64,000 bases of DNA from Bacillus sp. SM2101 (GCF_018588585.1 NZ_JAEUFG010000017.1:33656-97655); one strand, 5' to 3'. Positions 19,366-30,425 are shown, numbered from the stretch's first letter. Made by a program: numbers and translations. The notes: generated by a model not told the origin, from the sequence alone.

Positions 19366-19725
19366 ATGAAAGTTCGATTAAGTAAATATCGTATTAAAGA
19401 AGGTAAAACGAAACGTGTGGATGAATGGATGGACATGTTAAATCAAAACATGGATAAGGTACTTATTATATTGAAAAATGAAAATTTGTATGTAGAAACA
19501 ATGTTTCGTGAAAAAAATGCTGATGGTGAATTTCTTTATTGGTATGCAATACAAGGTGATAATGAAATGAATGTAGAACTTACGGAAGATGAAATAAACA
19601 ATAAGAATGAAATAATTAAGAAGCATATGGAGTATTGGGAAGAATGTATTGATCAAGAGGAACAAACACCAATAACTACAGAAGTTGTTATGGTACCTGA
19701 TAAAATTAGCAAACATATCATTTAA
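19366..19725 (+). CDS. DUF6176-family protein
   Basis: A 119-residue small soluble protein matching the DUF6176 pattern: VRLSKYRIKEGKTKRVDEW at the start, then VETMFRE and YWYAIQGD. The fold is probably a ferredoxin-like alpha/beta domain of the antibiotic-biosynthesis-monooxygenase type, which is an inference from pattern. The function is unknown. The ATG has TAGGAGG 10 bases upstream. It is a single gene with a terminator at 19797. Confidence 0.78.
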   Translation: MKVRLSKYRIKEGKTKRVDEWMDMLNQNMDKVLIILKNENLYVETMFREKNADGEFLYWYAIQGDNEMNVELTEDEINNKNEIIKKHMEYWEECIDQEEQTPITTEVVMVPDKISKHII

Positions 19726-19796
19726 TTCTAACAAATTTTTTTCTAGGCAAAAGATACATACGTGAATAAAAATTCGGATTTAATCTAGTCGATTTT

Positions 19797-19830
19797 AACC
19801 CCCACTTTTACATTTAGTGGGGTTTTTGGT
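19797..19830 (+). terminator. Intrinsic terminator, followed by a second hairpin
   Basis: AACCCCCAC / GTGGGGTTTTT forms a stem with an 11-base loop and a T-run. Directly behind it a second hairpin with arms 19832-19841 and 19851-19860 (TTATAGGTGG / complement) lies before the end of the convergent LysR gene. Confidence 0.85.
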
Positions 19831-19892
19831 TTTATAGGTGGAGTAGAACCCCACCTATAAAATTAGATCAAAGTCTACTAAAGGTAAACATA

Positions 19893-20822
19893 TTAATTTA
19901 AATTATTTAATTCAGCAAAAACATTCATGAGTGCTCTAGAAGGTGAGCTTAAGTAACGTTCGTGATGATAAGCAAAGACAAGTGTCCTTGTTGGATTTGA
20001 ATCTATTTTAAAGTAAGTAAGTTGTTTATTAACATTTTGATGTACGACCATATTCGGTACAACCGTCACGCCGAGGCCATTTTTTACTAGTGACTGCGCT
20101 GTTTCAATACTACTTGTTTCAAACTCTATCTGAGGTTGAAACCCACTCTTTGCACATAACTCTAATACCGAATTTCGAAACCCAAAACCTTGCTTTAGCA
20201 GGATAAATGGACATTGGGACAAGCTTTCTAATGAAAGAGTACGGGCGTGCTGTATCTGTGATGGTGTTAATAGACTTTGAATATGGCTCGGCATCCAAGA
20301 GGTTATTTTTGTCGGTAGAACGATGTGAAGTGGCTCGGTAAACATTGTTTTTGTAGTTAAGTATGTATTTTCTATTGGGAGAGCTACTATAGCAATGTCG
20401 ATTTCCCCTTTAGCAGTTAAGGAAGTAAGCTGTTTTGTTGATTCTTCAACTAGCTTAATTTGAACATTGGGGTATCTTTGTTTGTATTCTTGAAGAAGTG
20501 GAGGTAATACATGACCACCTGTGACTGCTGTTGAACCGATGATTAACTCCCCGCTTGTTCCTTGATTAACTTCTTTCATTTCACGAATTAAGTCGTTCCG
20601 CATAAGGACAATCTTTTCCGCTTTTTTTAAGAATCTCACTCCAGCAGGAGTTGGAGTAATGTTGCCATGCTTACGAATAAATAATTGTACCCCTAATTCA
20701 TTCTCTAATTTAGAAATTTGCTTACTTAATGATGGTTGTGCAATGTGGAGGCTCTCTGCTGCTTTAGTAAAATTTCGGCTCTTGGATATAGCGAGTGCGT
20801 ATTCTAATAATCTTATTTCCAA
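19893..20822 (-). CDS. LysR-family transcriptional regulator
   Basis: A 309-residue LysR regulator. The N-terminal winged helix-turn-helix reads FTKAAESLHIAQPSLSKQI with the following ENELGVQLF (about residues 17-52). The effector-binding domain (about 88-300) includes GELIIGSTAVTGGHVLPPLL and DIAIVALPIEN. Among possible starts, the in-frame ATG at 20837 would contain the Shine-Dalgarno GGAGG. The TTG at 20822, 8 bases after that GGAGG, fits better and gives the usual MEIRLLEY N-terminus. It is divergent from a methyltransferase gene 118 bases away, which is the usual arrangement for a LysR protein and its target. The inducer is not recognisable. Confidence 0.9.
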   Translation of the reverse strand: MEIRLLEYALAISKSRNFTKAAESLHIAQPSLSKQISKLENELGVQLFIRKHGNITPTPAGVRFLKKAEKIVLMRNDLIREMKEVNQGTSGELIIGSTAVTGGHVLPPLLQEYKQRYPNVQIKLVEESTKQLTSLTAKGEIDIAIVALPIENTYLTTKTMFTEPLHIVLPTKITSWMPSHIQSLLTPSQIQHARTLSLESLSQCPFILLKQGFGFRNSVLELCAKSGFQPQIEFETSSIETAQSLVKNGLGVTVVPNMVVHQNVNKQLTYFKIDSNPTRTLVFAYHHERYLSSPSRALMNVFAELNNLN

Positions 20823-20940
20823 CAATATAACCTCCATAGCTAAAAGCTATTAATATAATAGATTATATATCTTAGACGAATACTTTTCCATTGGCTATGA
20901 TGAAACTACCTTTAATTAATGCTAGAGGAGGGGTAAGCCA

Positions 20941-21696
20941 TTGAATAGCTGGAATGCAAACTTGTACGATGACAAGCAACATTTTGTTTCAAATTTTGGC
21001 AAAGAACTAATAGAACTGCTTAATCCACAAGAAGGAGAAGAAATTCTTGACTTAGGTTGTGGAACAGGTGACCTTGCAAATGAGATATTTCAATTTGGAT
21101 CAGTGATAGTTGGAATTGACTCGTCTGAAGAAATGATTCAACAAGCACGAAGCAAGTATCCGTCCATTTCATTTCTTATCCAAGATGGTGAAACCTTTCT
21201 AACTCACGATAAATATGATGCTGTATTTTCCAATGCGGCTATTCACTGGATGAAGCAGACGTCAAAAGTTGTTGAAAATATTTCACATGCGTTAAAGCCG
21301 GGTGGAAGGTTTGTAGCTGAGTTTGGTGGGAAATACAATGTAGAAACAATTATTAAAGCTATATCAAGTGTACTATATAGTGAGTTTGGGATAGATGCTT
21401 CAGTAAGAAACCCTTGGTATTTTCCAAGTGTAGGAGAATACACTACTTTACTTGAAGAGCATGGTTTTACAGTTCATTACGCTCAATATTTTGATCGACC
21501 GACATTACTGGCCGACCAAGAAGAAGGGTTGAATCATTGGTTAGATAGTTTTGCTAGCGATTTTTTTGTTGGGTTTAGTGAAGAACAGCAGCTTCATTTA
21601 TACAGATTAGTTAATGAGAAAATAAAACCTCAATTGTTTCATCAAGGATCTTGGGTTGCGGATTATAAAAGGATTCGTATTATAGCTGTAAAATAA
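20941..21696 (+). CDS. Class I SAM-dependent methyltransferase (trans-aconitate methyltransferase-like)
   Basis: A 251-residue Rossmann-fold methyltransferase. Motif I ILDLGCGTGDLANEI (about residues 32-46) binds S-adenosylmethionine, motif II ends in IVGIDSSEEM, and post-motif IV is DAVFSNAAIHWM. The overall layout, including the C-terminal region with HW and RPTLL segments, is like Tam/UbiE-type small-molecule methyltransferases. The start is TTG 20941, 7 bases after GGAGGGG, and no better start is available. It is transcribed divergently from the LysR gene and is the likely target of that regulator. The substrate is unknown. Confidence 0.85.
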   Translation: MNSWNANLYDDKQHFVSNFGKELIELLNPQEGEEILDLGCGTGDLANEIFQFGSVIVGIDSSEEMIQQARSKYPSISFLIQDGETFLTHDKYDAVFSNAAIHWMKQTSKVVENISHALKPGGRFVAEFGGKYNVETIIKAISSVLYSEFGIDASVRNPWYFPSVGEYTTLLEEHGFTVHYAQYFDRPTLLADQEEGLNHWLDSFASDFFVGFSEEQQLHLYRLVNEKIKPQLFHQGSWVADYKRIRIIAVK

Positions 21697-21699
21697 GTT

Positions 21700-21860
21700 C
21701 GCTGTATGCGTATAGAATGAATTTTTCGTACGAAAAAATAAACACGTATACTACTAGGTTTAGGGGCATCTTTTCTTCAATAAAACGATGACTGTTGAGT
21801 AAAACGACTTTCTAATCTTCAATTTAAGGAACTATAGCAACAAAGTTTACGAAAAGAGTC
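21700..21860 (+). repeat. Intergenic repeat copy (plus orientation, about 160 bp)
   Basis: It begins GCTGTATGCG, contains TTTTTCGTACGAAAAAATAAACACGTA and GGGGCATCTTTTCTTCAAT, and ends AGCAACAAAGTTTACGAAAAG. All blocks are in the same order as in the copy at 57793. Confidence 0.7.
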
Positions 21861-21995
21861 AATAATTTAGATATATATGATTTATTTGTTATAAAAATCA
21901 TATTATTATGAATATATTGAATGCTAAATTTTAATCTTCTATACTATATGTTAGCATCGGGAAGTGTTTAAAGCTATATAGAAAGGATGACGTCA

Positions 21996-22022
21996 ATGGG
22001 GTATGAATTTATTTTTATATGA
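21996..22022 (+). CDS. Possible leader peptide (8 codons) of the MFS exporter gene
   Basis: ATG 21996 reads MGYEFIFI and stops at TGA 22020-22022. AAAGGA lies 8 bases upstream, a good ribosome binding site for so short a frame. A second, overlapping frame without its own site (ATG 22003, 18 codons) ends at 22059. The position before the SD-sequestering hairpin is that of leader peptides in translational attenuation. Translation is not proven. Confidence 0.35.
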   Translation: MGYEFIFI

Positions 22023-22077
22023 ATTAAATGAGTTTGAACATCTGCTCGTAACTTATTAATTGGTTGCTACCCAAGAG

Positions 22078-22130
22078 CTCCTTCAATTTTTGCTTGACGA
22101 AAGTATAAGTTTGCAAAAAAGTTGAAGGAG
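22078..22130 (+). promoter_or_regulatory. Hairpin sequestering the ribosome binding site of the MFS gene
   Basis: CTCCTTCAA (22078-22086) pairs perfectly with TTGAAGGAG (22122-22130). The stem extends through a T5/A6 segment and GC/GC, around an 18-base loop. The right arm contains the whole Shine-Dalgarno GAAGGAG of the downstream gene. No T-run follows, so it would act on translation, not on termination. Confidence 0.6.
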
Positions 22131-22141
22131 TGTTAACTGAA

Positions 22142-23272
22142 ATGAAAGAAAAGAATTTCCGCATCCTATTATATTCATTTGTTTTATCAAGTGTAGCGGT
22201 CGCTATGTATCAGGGAGTTTATAAAAATTACTTATTAGATCATTTGTCCTTTTCTCCGACTCAATATGGTTGGGTTGATGGAATGAAGGAGCTGCCTGGA
22301 TTATTTGCAGTTGGAATTGTCCTTATTGCATCACGGTTTACCCCAAAAGCTGTGTGGATTTGCTCTCTAATTGTGATTGCAGCAGGGTTAGTTTTATATA
22401 CTGTCTCTGACAATTTGTTATTCATTATTATTTTCACTTTAATTTATAGTACTGGGACACATTTAAGGGGGATACAAGGAGATTATTTAGTAACTGATTT
22501 TTCTACAGAACGGGATCGTTCCTATAAATTTGGACTAATTGCAAGTTATAATGCAGTAGCAAGTTTATTAGGAATGGGTTTAGTGTGGGGAATTAGTACG
22601 GTATCTTCATTTGAAACAATCTTTATTATAAGCAGTATTTTCGCATTGATTAGCACAATTGCAGGGGTGAAGATCGTGCGAGCTAAAAGTTACTCTTCTC
22701 CCACAGTGAAATTAGTTTTTAAAAGGGCGTATACTCCTTATTATTTGTTGACTATCTTGTCTGCGACAAGGGAAATGTTTTTTATTACTTTTGGGACATT
22801 ACTCTTGGTTGAAACATTTAATACTTCTGTACAATTAATGGCACTACTTATGGCTGCTCACAGTATATGCGCCATTATTACGCGTCCATTAGTTGGTAAG
22901 GCAATACAGCGATGGGGTGAAGGAAGAGCACTTGCGGTTAATTATATCCTAGTTACGTTTGTATTCGTAGGGTATGCTTTGTTCGATTATGTCTATCTTA
23001 TTTATTTTCTTTTTATCATTGATGATGTGTTAGTTGGTTTTGACGATATCGGTATTTCATCTTTCGTAGGACGTCTTGTTCCCAGAGATGAATTAAGTGC
23101 GACGTTAGCAATGGGTAGTACAATAGCGCACGTTGTCGCAGTTTGTATCCCAATTCTAGGGGCAGTAGTTTGGACAATGTTTGGATCTATGATTATTTTT
23201 CTGATTGGTGCGATTGTAACGATTATAGCAGCGCTGTTTTCATTCAAGTTGACAAACTTTAAACCAATTTAA
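22142..23272 (+). CDS. MFS transporter
   Basis: A 377-residue major facilitator protein with about twelve helices, probably an exporter of the drug/metabolite type. It opens RILLYSFVLSSVAVAMYQG and has the loop 2-3 region around TPKAVW in place of the classical GxxxDRxGRR. A charged central loop is followed by a second six-helix half. The ATG at 22142 lies 11 bases after GAAGGAG. A GTG at 22130 is also in frame but overlaps that site. The mRNA leader can fold so that the site is buried, suggesting inducible translation. The minus-strand gene that follows converges on it. Confidence 0.85.
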   Translation: MKEKNFRILLYSFVLSSVAVAMYQGVYKNYLLDHLSFSPTQYGWVDGMKELPGLFAVGIVLIASRFTPKAVWICSLIVIAAGLVLYTVSDNLLFIIIFTLIYSTGTHLRGIQGDYLVTDFSTERDRSYKFGLIASYNAVASLLGMGLVWGISTVSSFETIFIISSIFALISTIAGVKIVRAKSYSSPTVKLVFKRAYTPYYLLTILSATREMFFITFGTLLLVETFNTSVQLMALLMAAHSICAIITRPLVGKAIQRWGEGRALAVNYILVTFVFVGYALFDYVYLIYFLFIIDDVLVGFDDIGISSFVGRLVPRDELSATLAMGSTIAHVVAVCIPILGAVVWTMFGSMIIFLIGAIVTIIAALFSFKLTNFKPI

Positions 23273-23290
23273 CATTGTTTAGTTGTTATA

Positions 23291-23330
23291 AAAAAATGAG
23301 GCTATTTGAAAAGATCAATTTCAAATAGCC
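23291..23330 (-). terminator. Intrinsic terminator for the minus-strand methyltransferase gene
   Basis: GGCTATTTGAAA / TTTCAAATAGCC form a perfect 12-base stem with a 7-base loop. On the minus strand it is followed by TCATTTTTTTATAAC, a good T-run. It also lies just after the plus-strand MFS stop. Confidence 0.85.
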
Positions 23331-23384
23331 CTCCTTATGTTCTAATAAAAGCATGCTATATTATTATCTTAGTTTTACAAGTTG

Positions 23385-24293
23385 TTAAAATGTAGCTTGA
23401 GCAAAATAAAAATGCTCAAAAGCGCTTAATAGATCGTGTCTGTTGTTGAAATATCGCTTGTCAATATCCTCAGGAGAAAGGTGTTCGTAAAGTAGCATAT
23501 CTATTTGCTGAAGTGATAAGTCCATCGTATTTGGGTCTAAGCCAGTTTTTAGAGGTTCTTGCGCTTGTTTAGCTATTTCTTGCATTTGTAATATACGTTT
23601 TGATGCTCTGTCTGGGTCAAATGCAGTATCATCTAAATAGTCAAATACAATTGAACTTCCAGTGGGTATAATTCTTTTTAATGCTTGTAATGTTTCAAAT
23701 ATCGTGTCTATCGTTAAATAATACGTTACACCTAACCAGCTGATAAACGTCAATTTCTTAGGTGAGAATGAAGATTTAATAAGCACATTAGTAATGTTTT
23801 CTTCTGTGAAGTCTATAGGGATGAATTGCACGTTGTTAGGTATTTCCCACTTGAGTTCAGCCATTCGCTTTATTTTGAGAGTCTGAGTTGCAGGATGATC
23901 AAGTTCAAAAACTTGTAAATGGTTTATTAATTCCGTTTTGCGATACGCAAATGTGTCAAAGCCTGCTCCCAATATAATATATTGTTCAACCCCTCTAGTA
24001 ATAGCATTTTCTAAACAATCCTCCACATATTTTGCTCGGCTCACAGTTTGAGGAATACATTGGGTGCTCATAACCCAATTTAATGCATCTGTTATATTGC
24101 TATATTTTGATGCGTTTTCTGGATTGAAAAATGATATGGCCTTAGCCCAATTATGTCCAATCATGGCACTTTCTTCGTCTGATATTAGCTCTTGTGCAAG
24201 GAAATCATCAAAGATGATGGGGGAATGGTGTTGTGAATGATAGGATCTAGCAAAGGCACTAACAATTGCGGTTAGGCTTGCTTTGTTATTCAC
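23385..24293 (-). CDS. SAM-dependent methyltransferase, leucine-carboxyl-methyltransferase family
   Basis: A 302-residue protein of the LCM/PPM family (Pfam LCM, often annotated as putative S-adenosylmethionine-dependent methyltransferase). The family signature VSRAKYVEDCLENAI is followed by the SAM-binding loop YIILGAGFDTFAYR (about residues 103-116), VFELDHPATQTLK and FISWLGVTYYL. Bacterial members methylate unidentified small molecules, sometimes in polyketide pathways. The start is GTG behind AAGGAGATG. It is a single gene with its own terminator, and no biosynthetic cluster is nearby. Confidence 0.86.
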   Translation of the reverse strand: MNNKASLTAIVSAFARSYHSQHHSPIIFDDFLAQELISDEESAMIGHNWAKAISFFNPENASKYSNITDALNWVMSTQCIPQTVSRAKYVEDCLENAITRGVEQYIILGAGFDTFAYRKTELINHLQVFELDHPATQTLKIKRMAELKWEIPNNVQFIPIDFTEENITNVLIKSSFSPKKLTFISWLGVTYYLTIDTIFETLQALKRIIPTGSSIVFDYLDDTAFDPDRASKRILQMQEIAKQAQEPLKTGLDPNTMDLSLQQIDMLLYEHLSPEDIDKRYFNNRHDLLSAFEHFYFAQATF

Positions 24294-24505
24294 TTAAACA
24301 TCTCCTTAACATATTTAAGTAGTTAACTACTTAGTTCAATCAGCGCTAATCATATTCTAACACAGAAATGGCAGAAATAGAAATAAATATTTAATTATAA
24401 CATATAATTAAATATTCGTCAATATATTTTTATAGTTCTATTTCTTTTTATTAATACATAAGTATTATAGATAAACATAGTTACAGCTAGAAGGGAGAGG
24501 TAGTA

Positions 24506-25378
24506 ATGTATTACCGCTTACTCGCTATCAATATTGATGGAACTCTACTACGGTCAAATGGTCGGTTACAAAAAGGTGTAAAGGAAGCAATTCAGTTTGT
24601 TCAAAATAAAGATGTGTATGTAACACTAATTACAGGCAGAAACTTTTTGTCAGCTCAAAAAGTAGCGAAGGCTATAAAAATAGATTCCTTACTTGTAACT
24701 CTTAATGGGGCTTTTATTGCTAGTTCTATAGATCGTCCAATCTATGTAAATGGTTTATCAGAGGAGAGAACTTTTAATATTGTGCAAGTGTTAGAAAATT
24801 ATGATTGCAATATAAGATTAATTCATGAAAAATTCTCTTTAGGCAATAGAAAAAGAGCAACAGAAAATATAGTTGCAAAAGCAGTTTTAAATAGTGGTGA
24901 TCCTTTGTTTTATCCATTGCAATTTGTTGATTCATTAGGTGACCATTTACGCGATAATCCAGTCTCAGCTCTAAAAATAGAAGTGTATTTTTCCAATAAA
25001 GATGAGAAGGAAAAAGTAGAGGAAACGATTAGCAAAGCTTTCCCAACGCTCTCTATACTTGCACATATTGAAAATAAAATTGAAATTATTCCAGAAGGGG
25101 TGTCAAAGCTTAACGGATTGAAGAGATTAGGTGAGCATATTGGTATTCAATTGAATGAAATGGTTGCAATTGGTTATGCGATAGATGATTTACCTATAGT
25201 TAAAAAAGTAGGCTTAGGTGTAGCGATGTGGGATTCACCTAATGAGGTGAAAAAGGCAGCAGATTGGATTACACGTACGAGTAATCAACAAGGTGTAACA
25301 TATATGATTAAAGAACATTTTCGTAAGCAACAACGAAAAGAATTTCTCCGTGAAGTAAGTCGTTCAGGTGATAACTAA
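24506..25378 (+). CDS. Cof-type HAD-IIB family protein (nucleophile Asp replaced by Asn)
   Basis: A 290-residue haloacid-dehalogenase-superfamily protein with a C2B cap. The N-terminal motif that should be DxDGT reads NIDGTLL (about residues 9-15), so the nucleophilic Asp is Asn. Other elements are VTLITGRNF (motif II Thr), the Lys in EGVSKLNGLKRL (motif III) and AIGYAIDDLPIVKKV (motif IV). Family members dephosphorylate sugar phosphates or flavin-type substrates. Without the nucleophile this one may be inactive, or may use another chemistry. A group of Bacillus relatives (YhaX-like) may share the change, but I cannot confirm that here. The ATG has GAAGGGAGAGG upstream. A structured element follows directly at 25417. 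Confidence 0.85.
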   Translation: MYYRLLAINIDGTLLRSNGRLQKGVKEAIQFVQNKDVYVTLITGRNFLSAQKVAKAIKIDSLLVTLNGAFIASSIDRPIYVNGLSEERTFNIVQVLENYDCNIRLIHEKFSLGNRKRATENIVAKAVLNSGDPLFYPLQFVDSLGDHLRDNPVSALKIEVYFSNKDEKEKVEETISKAFPTLSILAHIENKIEIIPEGVSKLNGLKRLGEHIGIQLNEMVAIGYAIDDLPIVKKVGLGVAMWDSPNEVKKAADWITRTSNQQGVTYMIKEHFRKQQRKEFLREVSRSGDN

Positions 25379-25416
25379 ATAGAATCTTGTCCGTCACGTT
25401 AATAGTTGCGGTTGAG

Positions 25417-25499
25417 AGTCTCATCGGGTATACCTCACTTTACAAATTAATTTAACAACCTATCCGATAAGTGATTTTAATTTAATCACGAGACTTTTT
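25417..25499 (+). ncRNA. Predicted three-way-junction RNA structure ending in a T-run
   Basis: Three helices nest without clashes. The closing stem AGTCTC (25417-25422) pairs with GAGACT (25490-25495). The second stem ATCGGGTA pairs with TATCCGAT (25461-25468), with one G-U. The third stem GTGATT pairs with AATCAC (25484-25489). TTTTT follows immediately. It starts 38 bases after the HAD stop codon. It may be an elaborate terminator or a small structured RNA. No known riboswitch class is recognised. Confidence 0.45.
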
Positions 25500-25659
25500 A
25501 ATATCAAATATTTATTGAAAAGCTTTAAGTTAAAAAAGTAATAGTTTTTTAGAAAACACCTATTATGGTCAAAACACATTTTGATGTAGATTTGAAAGAA
25601 AGATGAGATGTGTTGTGTTGGATAAAGTCACGATGTTCACAAAAAAATGCGTTGGTATT

Positions 25660-25693
25660 CCCCTTTGGATATGGTATCTAAAGGGGTGTTTTT
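25660..25693 (+). terminator. Strong intrinsic terminator
   Basis: The stem CCCCTTTGGATA / TATCTAAAGGGG has one G-U, a 3-base loop, and is followed by TGTTTTTATAG. No gene ends directly upstream. It may end an unannotated transcript starting after 25500, or be left from a deleted gene. Confidence 0.75.
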
Positions 25694-25815
25694 ATAGTGA
25701 AAAGAAAATAATATCTGAATAAATAGCTGTTAATTGACATAAAGCTGTTCCATTAGATTTATTACTAAACATGAAATAAAGTAGTGCTGTGATACAACAT
25801 AAAGCAATTAAAGTT

Positions 25816-26125
25816 TGCAGAAGGTACCTTTCTTCACTTTAATCAAGAAGTACACTATACTAGCCCAACCTTTCAGTAATATGTGAAAAAACTGGGATTT
25901 AAACAATGAATGTCAAGGTGAAGAATCTGTTAGGATAACACTCCAATAGAGTCCTTCTTTGGGTACTTTAAAGGTGAATTCTATATAAAACCGTGTAGCA
26001 CTTTGGAGGGACTGAAAAGAGAAGTAAGAAGTAATATGATGTACTACAACAATTTTAGATATCAATGGAACTTAAAGAAGATGACTCCTGTTCAATACAG
26101 AAATTATCTTCTCCATGTGACATGA
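25816..26125 (+). pseudogene. Decayed IS3-family transposase (OrfB C-terminus)
   Basis: Conceptual translation gives the end of an IS3/IS150-type DDE transposase: EGTFLHFNQEVHYT, then DNTPIESFFGYFKGEF (the usual DNAPIESFFG block with the catalytic Glu), then MMYYNNFRYQWNLKKMTPVQ and a normal C-terminus. There is a one-base insertion near 25860 and four in-frame stops, one of them in place of the Trp before DN. The N-terminal part is missing. The C-terminus is close in sequence to the transposase at the right window edge, so both derive from the same IS group. Confidence 0.85.
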
Positions 26126-26697
26126 TCTTTTAGTTTTGTCCTGTATTTTATAAACTGGTTAACCTTGTTTATTTTAGGGTCAAATTGTTTAGGAAAATTC
26201 TTATATTACGTAGCAGACTTTAAACTGCGATAAAACACGAACACCAAAATGGTTCCTAATGTTTAGCGTTAGTAAAAAGTAATTTTACACCAAGCCAAGT
26301 TACTTTTTCAATCGTGTTTTGAACCTTTGTAGAAACTAGCCATTGCTTAACATAATCTACTAGAAATACAATTACAGTAAATCATAATATAATCATAAGT
26401 TTGATTTTGTTACTAAAAATGCATTCTCAAAAGCTGATACTAAGAACCCAATTAATATAGTAGGTTTAGATATGCAACCACAACCGTACATAATAAAGGG
26501 ATATTTTAAGGTAGAAATAAAGAACAGTAAACTTACAAGCTTAAACTCTTGAAGTATTACTAGGTTATTAAATGATTTGTTTTTTTAAGCCCCCCTTTAA
26601 GAGACAAGGTGAACGAAATATATATGTGGAAGGAGGCGGAGTAAATTTCAAAATAATAATTTCTAAAAATTTCAAACTATCTGTACGGGGGGACGAA
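26126..26697. other. Non-coding stretch before the CAP-domain gene
   Basis: It begins with probable IS end sequence (TTTTAGTTTTGTCC). The rest shows no convincing gene. A purine-rich AAGGAGG at about 26630 has no start codon at the right distance. The true site for the next gene is GGGGGGACG at 26686-26694. Confidence 0.4.
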
Positions 26698-29103
<2,406 letters not shown>

Positions 29104-29657
29104 TACTTTTACATAATTTATGCAAATACTCAACTAAGTTTAGTTTTATAATCTAGTAAAATAAAAAACTAATGATCCTTATAAAGTTAGACAAGTTCAT
29201 TAGTTTGCTTACAGGGTCTGATTCCGGTTTAGAGGTGGATTCAGGCCTTTAGTTTTGTCCTTAGTATGTCCATTGAGTCGATTAAGAATTAATTGTATAT
29301 TTTTAGGATAGACGTATAAACCTGATGTAATGTTTGGAGAGTTAACAACTAATCTAATCACTAGATCTTTCATACTAAATGGTATTGGTGGACTAATATT
29401 CGGATACTTATTTTGAAAGAAAGGTTTTGAATATGCAATTTTAGCACACACGTTTCCCAATGTTTTTTTACAATTTATATTTATTCCACTCTTTTATTAG
29501 TTCTGATGAAACAACCAATTAGATTACAAAAGATCTTTTCTAACCCCGTCTCAAAAAAATTAGGACGGGGTTAAATGAATTTGAAGGCTGAGAAGTAAAC
29601 AAATTTATTAATTGTAGATTCCAGTCTCTTTTAGAATTTACTTATAGAATAACATTT
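29104..29657. other. Gap with two hairpins, no supported gene
   Basis: Arms 29166-29175 and 29197-29206 (AAACTAATGA and complement) may terminate the CAP gene. A second stem TAACCCCGTC / GACGGGGTTA (29541-29550, 29564-29573) lies before the TetR gene end. A minus-strand open frame at 29209-29460 has no ribosome binding site and is not supported. Confidence 0.45.
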
Positions 29658-30266
29658 TTATCTAATCTCAACTCCCGCTGCATTCGTGTGTCCTCTCAAA
29701 ATAATTTGAGATATCATAACGGACATTTCTTCTGGAGATTTATGATTTTCCTCTCTTAACCACCAATCTATTATTCCGACAAAAGCTGAGCTAGAAAAAT
29801 GAAGAAGTACTTCTTTTGGAATTTTAAAATCAGCATCTGTCATTCCTAGATTTTTAAAATTTTCTTCGAATTTACCAATCATGACTTCCTCTAAGTTTTT
29901 TCTAAATTCATAAACTCCATGTTTTCCGAACATTACTTGGTAAAAGAAACGATGTTTTTCAACACTTTCATAAACTCTCTGAATGGTCATTTGATGGTTT
30001 GTTATTTTAAACTGTTGCTCTTCGATATGTTTATTAGAATCACCATAAGATGTGATGAGTTCTTTTAATACTACATCCATCATTTGCTCTAATAAATCAT
30101 ACTTGTCTTGATAATGTAAATAAAATGTCGCGCGGTTTATCATCGCTTCATCTGCAATGTTTTGGATTGTAATGCTATCAAAACCTTTTTGTTGGAGTAA
30201 TTTTAAGAAGGCTTCTCCAATTAGTTTTCTCGTACGAGTGATTCGTAAATCTTCTTTATTTGCCAT
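29658..30266 (-). CDS. TetR/AcrR-family regulator
   Basis: A 202-residue TetR regulator. The N-terminal helix-turn-helix (about residues 8-54) contains ITIQNIADEAMINRATFYLH followed by YQDKYDLLEQM, the pattern of the TetR_C_8/DhaS-like subgroup. The helical C-terminal domain would bind the inducer. A TTG at 30281 is in frame, but ATG 30266, 9 bases after GGATGG, is the better start. It is divergent from the operon at 30476-35590. Palindromic sequence in the shared 210-base region makes it the probable repressor of that operon. Confidence 0.9.
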   Translation of the reverse strand: MANKEDLRITRTRKLIGEAFLKLLQQKGFDSITIQNIADEAMINRATFYLHYQDKYDLLEQMMDVVLKELITSYGDSNKHIEEQQFKITNHQMTIQRVYESVEKHRFFYQVMFGKHGVYEFRKNLEEVMIGKFEENFKNLGMTDADFKIPKEVLLHFSSSAFVGIIDWWLREENHKSPEEMSVMISQIILRGHTNAAGVEIR

Positions 30267-30314
30267 AATGTACCCATCCAATCATTTTTTTTATTATTTT
30301 AAACAACAATTCAT

Positions 30315-30425
30315 TTTACGATGTCGTGTATTAAACAAATGAAGAAACATTGATTATTGTGTCATCGTAAATTTCAAATATAATAACAGTATAAACAACA
30401 GGTTATAAAATAATCAACATGTTGT
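30315..30425. promoter_or_regulatory. Divergent control region with candidate TetR operators
   Basis: A 9-base inverted repeat TTTACGATG (30315-30323) / CATCGTAAA (30363-30371) and a palindrome CAACATGTTG (30416-30425), itself flanked by AACAACA / TGTTGTT, lie between the TetR gene and the operon. They are plausible operators; which is bound is unknown. Confidence 0.4.

Noticed and set aside
26572..26697. N-terminal extension of the CAP-domain gene
   Set aside because: It lacks a binding site and would hide the signal peptide that begins at ATG 26698 behind GGGGGG.
29209..29460. 83-codon minus-strand frame before the TetR gene
   Set aside because: No Shine-Dalgarno, no recognisable family, and the region also carries IS-end-like TTTAGTTTTGTCC sequence.
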